A DNA stretch of 64,000 nucleotides from Rufibacter sediminis (GTDB lineage: Bacteria; Bacteroidota; Bacteroidia; Cytophagales; Hymenobacteraceae): positions 1 to 64,000 of the forward strand of contig NZ_JACOAF010000003.1 of NCBI RefSeq assembly GCF_014269285.1, given 5' to 3'. The translations under genes and the position numbers were made by a program. Positions 61,059-64,000 of the stretch are shown in pieces (the stretch's first letter is position 1; every line of letters begins with the position of its first letter). Under the pieces are notes generated by a model. The model searched no databases. It had not been told where the DNA came from and was given only the letters and a program-made list of their open reading frames with translations.

Positions 61059-62711
61059 TTACCTAAACACATAGTCCACATTGGGCAACTGTGAAAGCAC
61101 CGGCGATGCCAGGTCAAGGACCTTGGCTCTTCCGTCAATATTAGGTGAAACAGTGCCATTTTTCTTCAAGTATTCCTCCATTACATCATGAACGGTATAA
61201 TCTAATACCTTAGGATGTTTGGCATTTGGCATGCGACATAATACATGGTCTGGCTCACCGGTTCTCCTGCAGGCCGCCATGGTGTATTCACGCTTCAAAT
61301 CAAGCGGTTTTCCTCCCACTGTGATAGACTGAACACGCTCTCCTTTTGGTGCGTTTGCTTTGAAGGTCAGCTCCATGCCAGAGAATCTTATGACCCAACC
61401 ACCGAAACGCTCCAGTGGCTTCTCCGCAAAAACGTTGTGTAATTCCTGTTCCATCCAGTTTTGTATCTGCTGGCCGGTTACCCTTCCTGTTTTTACATTC
61501 TCGTTCACGGGTAGCATGTTCCAGATGTCACTATATGTAATAGGTGCTTTGCCTGAAGCATCAGGCACAATTGGAGTACCGAAACGAAAGCCATTTGAAA
61601 TGGCGATGTCAGCACCAGTCTTCCAGCGAACAGCATCAGTTATCATATTATCCAAAGCATTTTCAACCACCAGGTAGCGGTACAAAGGTTGCGTGGTATA
61701 GCCTAAAACACGGTCCATCTGTTTTTTGTAGGGAGCTATTTGCTCGTCTACTATTTTCTGAACAATAGGATCTGCGGGGTATTTTTTTGGATCCACATCA
61801 ATTAGTTCGTAGTTCTGGCCTACTATTTTTCCGTCTTTCACCTGAAGGTCCAGGCGACCAACAAAAGAACCGAAGCCCCCCGGCTCTACCACCTGGGCAT
61901 ACTTGCGCTTAAGTGGCTTTCTGATTCTTTCATGCGTATCGTTGCCCAGTACAAAGTCCACGCCTTCAATTTCGGGTTGGTCCGCTAGGTATATTTGCTT
62001 GGAAATCCCCAAGTGCGTTACCAGGAACAAGATGTCAACGCCTTTTTCCTCTTTCAACTCTTTGATAAGGGGCTGCATGTTGTCTTCCAGATTCTTAAAA
62101 AGGAGACCTTTGCTGAAGACGGGGTTCTGGCGGATAGGCACCTCGGGGTCATTGTAGGAGATAAAGCCCAGTTTTACACCTTTCATTTCCTTGATGATGT
62201 AGGGAGGGTACACCATAGCAGAGGTAGACTCATCATAGATGTTTGCGCACACTACCGGCTTTCCATAGGACTCCATGATACTGCGCATTTTTTGACTGCC
62301 AAAGATGACTTCCCAATTACCCGGAATCAGGAAATCATAATCCATGGCCCTGATCACAGGGGCGATGGCGTCCCCTTCAGACATAGCCGCAACGGCACTA
62401 CCCTGTATCAGGTCTCCGCCGTCCACAATCACAGTGCCATCGGGGTTTTCTTTTTTCACCAGCTTAAAAAGTGTCTGAATATGGGCCATGCCGCCACGTT
62501 CTTTAAACACAAACTTTCCGTTCTCGACAAACATCTCCTGGTGGGGCATCAGCTGTCCGTGGATGTCTGCCGTCTGTAAGATGGTGATGGTTTCAACGCC
62601 ATTTGTATTGTCAATGGTTTTACCCTTTTCCAACGCCTGGCAAGAGCTCAATGCAACAAAGCCAATTACGGGTAGGGTAGAAAGTATAAATCTTTTGATG
62701 TGTAGCATCAT
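61059..62711 (-). CDS. SoxB-like / 5'-nucleotidase-family metallohydrolase, lipoprotein
   Basis: 550 aa: lipoprotein signal (VIGFVALSSCQA), a metallophosphoesterase domain (ILQTADIHGQLMP; VDGGDLIQGSA; IPGNWEVIFG; VTHLGI; LGNDTHERI) and a C-terminal 5'-nucleotidase domain (YLVVENALDNMITDAVRWKT, FRFGTPI). In nucleotidases the third motif is GNHE; here it is GNWE, and SoxB proteins have GHWE, so the catalytic His is replaced by Trp as in SoxB. With TsdA and rhodanese neighbours a role in thiosulfate or sulfane hydrolysis is inferred, but a nucleotidase cannot be excluded. Confidence 0.72.
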   Translation of the reverse strand: MMLHIKRFILSTLPVIGFVALSSCQALEKGKTIDNTNGVETITILQTADIHGQLMPHQEMFVENGKFVFKERGGMAHIQTLFKLVKKENPDGTVIVDGGDLIQGSAVAAMSEGDAIAPVIRAMDYDFLIPGNWEVIFGSQKMRSIMESYGKPVVCANIYDESTSAMVYPPYIIKEMKGVKLGFISYNDPEVPIRQNPVFSKGLLFKNLEDNMQPLIKELKEEKGVDILFLVTHLGISKQIYLADQPEIEGVDFVLGNDTHERIRKPLKRKYAQVVEPGGFGSFVGRLDLQVKDGKIVGQNYELIDVDPKKYPADPIVQKIVDEQIAPYKKQMDRVLGYTTQPLYRYLVVENALDNMITDAVRWKTGADIAISNGFRFGTPIVPDASGKAPITYSDIWNMLPVNENVKTGRVTGQQIQNWMEQELHNVFAEKPLERFGGWVIRFSGMELTFKANAPKGERVQSITVGGKPLDLKREYTMAACRRTGEPDHVLCRMPNAKHPKVLDYTVHDVMEEYLKKNGTVSPNIDGRAKVLDLASPVLSQLPNVDYVFR

Positions 62712-62914
62712 GTTATTATAGTTTTATAGAAAGGAAGGAAAAGCTTAACAAAGGAAGGCTTACCTGAATTTTGGCTGTTAAATTTTATAACTACACCCTT
62801 TCTTCCAGCTCAAATACTGTAGGTATAAGCCTTACATGAGCCGGGAGGGTGTAGATAGAGGAAGCAAATCACTGTTTGACGTAGCCCAGTAATTGCACTC
62901 AAACTGGAAGATAA

Positions 62915-63301
62915 TTAGCTGAGCCGGGGTGGGTCAGGCTCTAAATATTTACTAAGAGAGAAATATGTTGCCTGCTTGTAGCCAGACTTTTGTAAGTCCA
63001 GCAAAAGGGGAACAAACACGAATTCATCAGCAGGCTCCGTGCTTATAATTTTTACAGAACATTGGATTTCAGTAGTCCCTTCTTTCAGCCCGTTTTCTGT
63101 ATCGGGTGCTTTTTTAAGTAGCTGTTTTAAAAGTTCGGTTTCATCACCCGATGCCGCTAGCCGCTTTTGAGCTTCTTTCCTCAGACAAACCTTTTTTATT
63201 GACACACCTGCACGCTCTCCTGGCACGAAGCTGATTATCGTCAGCATCGAAAGATGAAGAATTATCATCAACAGGGCCCATATGTGCAGGTAGTGCTTCA
63301 A
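62915..63301 (-). CDS. Hypothetical small protein with N-terminal membrane helix
   Basis: 128 aa: a hydrophobic N-terminus (HIWALLMIILHLSMLTIISF) that is a signal or anchor, then a hydrophilic domain with two Cys (KKVCLRKEAQ; EIQCSVKII) and the ending SKYLEPDPPRLS. No family recognised. It is divergent from the rhodanese gene and may share the Crp/Fnr-like site between them. Confidence 0.55.
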   Translation of the reverse strand: MKHYLHIWALLMIILHLSMLTIISFVPGERAGVSIKKVCLRKEAQKRLAASGDETELLKQLLKKAPDTENGLKEGTTEIQCSVKIISTEPADEFVFVPLLLDLQKSGYKQATYFSLSKYLEPDPPRLS

Positions 63302-63375
63302 GTAATGTTTTTAAGCTTTAGAACGGATTGTTACTGTCAGGTTTTACAAAACAAGCAAAATGACTTTTACCTCAC

Positions 63376-63391
63376 AGTGACTTTTGTCACT
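63376..63391. promoter_or_regulatory. Crp/Fnr-like palindrome in the divergent promoter region
   Basis: AGTGAC-TTTT-GTCACT, perfect 6-bp arms, 70 bp before the rhodanese start and 75 bp before the divergent hypothetical gene. Second copy of the 60772-60785 motif. Confidence 0.65.
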
Positions 63392-63460
63392 TAGGTTCAA
63401 AACGCAATGTGTGTACTTGCAGACAGTAGAATTCTTAAAACTTAGAATTGAACGATAGCT

Positions 63461-63853
63461 ATGAACTATGTAATGAATGTGATGGCCTTCCTGCTGCTCT
63501 TTGGGTTCAGCAGTTGCCAGCAGGAAACAGGTGGTACGAAAGTAAACTTGACTGCCACCGAAGTTAAGCGATTGATAGAGTCTAACCAGGACATTGTAGT
63601 GCTGGATGTACGCACCCCCTATGAATTCCAGGAAGGAAATCTGAAAGGCGCGGTTAACATAGACTACACTTCCCCGGATTTTGAGCAGGAAATAGCCAAA
63701 CTGGATACGGCCGCCACCTACCTGCTATACTGTAAATCCGGCAACAGAAGTAGTAAAGCAACAGCAGTCATGAAGAGCAACAATTTCAATAACCTTTATA
63801 ATGCAACTGTAGGGTTTGATGCCCTCCGATCAGCAGGGGTACAAACCAATTAA
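63461..63853 (+). CDS. Rhodanese-domain lipoprotein
   Basis: 130 aa: lipoprotein signal (FLLLFGFSSCQQ) and one rhodanese domain with DVRTPYEFQEGNLKGAVNID and the active-site loop YCKSGNRSSKA (catalytic Cys). Sulfurtransferase acting outside the cytoplasm on thiosulfate or sulfane sulfur. Ends 3 bp before the next gene, so both are probably cotranscribed. Confidence 0.9.
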   Translation: MNYVMNVMAFLLLFGFSSCQQETGGTKVNLTATEVKRLIESNQDIVVLDVRTPYEFQEGNLKGAVNIDYTSPDFEQEIAKLDTAATYLLYCKSGNRSSKATAVMKSNNFNNLYNATVGFDALRSAGVQTN

Positions 63854-63856
63854 ACG

Positions 63857-64000
63857 GTGGAGACTGCAAGCAAAAGGTATAGTCAACTGGTGATTTTCTG
63901 GCTCCTGTTGCTGTTAATCCTAGTAACTGACCTGATTAGTGCCCCACTCGCTTTATTATCAGGTATAGTATTAGGACTTGTTATAGGCAATCCGTATCCG
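63857..64000 (+). CDS. YeiH/UPF0324-type putative sulfate exporter, partial (runs off right edge)
   Basis: GTG at 63857 opens a frame to the window end: VETASKRYSQLVIFWLLLLL, then ILVTDLISAPLALLSGIVLG and LVIGNPYP. The helix LSGIVLGLVIGNPYP is the characteristic first conserved segment of the UPF0324/YeiH family (putative sulfate exporters). Only 48 residues are visible; the rest lies beyond the window. Its position after a rhodanese gene fits a sulfur cluster. Confidence 0.65.
   Translation, partial: METASKRYSQLVIFWLLLLLILVTDLISAPLALLSGIVLGLVIGNPYP

Noticed and set aside
1-64000. Insertion sequences, tRNA or rRNA genes
   Set aside because: No transposase with a DDE motif was seen among the translated frames, and no tRNA-like cloverleaf or rRNA segment was noticed; the only recombination enzyme found is the serine recombinase.

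Overview
The window looks like part of a conjugative, metal-resistance plasmid from a member of the Bacteroidota, most likely the Cytophagales (Hymenobacter/Pontibacter/Rufibacter type). The grounds are Bacteroidetes-type Tra proteins (TraE-F-G-J-K-N-M-I-O), a BfmA/BtgA mobilization protein, a TAnnTTTG-type promoter, scarce Shine-Dalgarno sequences and Bacteroidota-specific families (DUF2911, DUF6428, HYC_CC_PP). The genus is inference. A Rep_3 initiator with flanking iterons and a ParA system argue for a plasmid rather than an integrated element.

Layout. 0-0.7 kb: the end of a first mer operon (merT, ArsR-type regulator) running off the left edge. 1.1-1.6 kb: a decayed lipoprotein gene. 1.6-7.4 kb (minus strand): mobilization block with a Fic protein, a VbhA-like antitoxin candidate, the T4SS coupling protein, a relaxase and its accessory protein. 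7.4-8.1 kb: AT-rich palindromic DNA, a candidate oriT/centromere. 8.1-11.0 kb: ParA, its small partner, iterons and the replication initiator. 11.3-12.3 kb: DUF932 protein. 12.4-13.0 kb: a gene-free cluster of five large hairpins bounded by a 16-bp inverted repeat. 13.1-15.5 kb: TOPRIM/primase-like protein and a small possible regulator. 15.8-25.8 kb: the tra operon encoding the mating-pair channel. 26-27.5 kb: small unknown genes.

27.5-50.5 kb is a copper/silver island: a CusCBA-type RND pump (cusA split by a frameshift, two tandem cusB adaptors), HMA and heavy-metal-binding-domain proteins, an AraC regulator with a metal-binding-like N-terminus, DUF305 proteins, a four-helix copper-storage protein, a multicopper oxidase fused to a CopB-like barrel, and both a CPH-type (CopB) and a CPC-type (CopA) copper ATPase. 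50.8-55.0 kb is an arsenic operon (arsR, DUF6428, arsC, metallophosphoesterase, acr3, universal stress protein). 55.1-58.3 kb is a second, complete mer operon (ArsR-type regulator, merTP, merP-like, merA). A serine recombinase with unusual palindromes lies at 58.4-59.6 kb. 59.7-64 kb is a sulfur cluster: TsdA-like dihaem cytochrome, SoxB-like hydrolase, rhodanese lipoprotein and a YeiH-type exporter cut by the right edge, with a shared Crp/Fnr-like palindrome.

How they work together: the left 27 kb supplies replication, partition and transfer; the right 37 kb is cargo for Cu/Ag, As, Hg and reduced-sulfur handling. The items most worth following up are the 12.4-13.0 kb hairpin cluster with its dispersed 16-bp boundary repeat, the Fic/VbhA-like pair beside the coupling protein, the palindromes around the serine recombinase, and several interrupted genes (lipoprotein, cusA, DUF305). 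No CRISPR array, tRNA, rRNA or intact transposase was seen.
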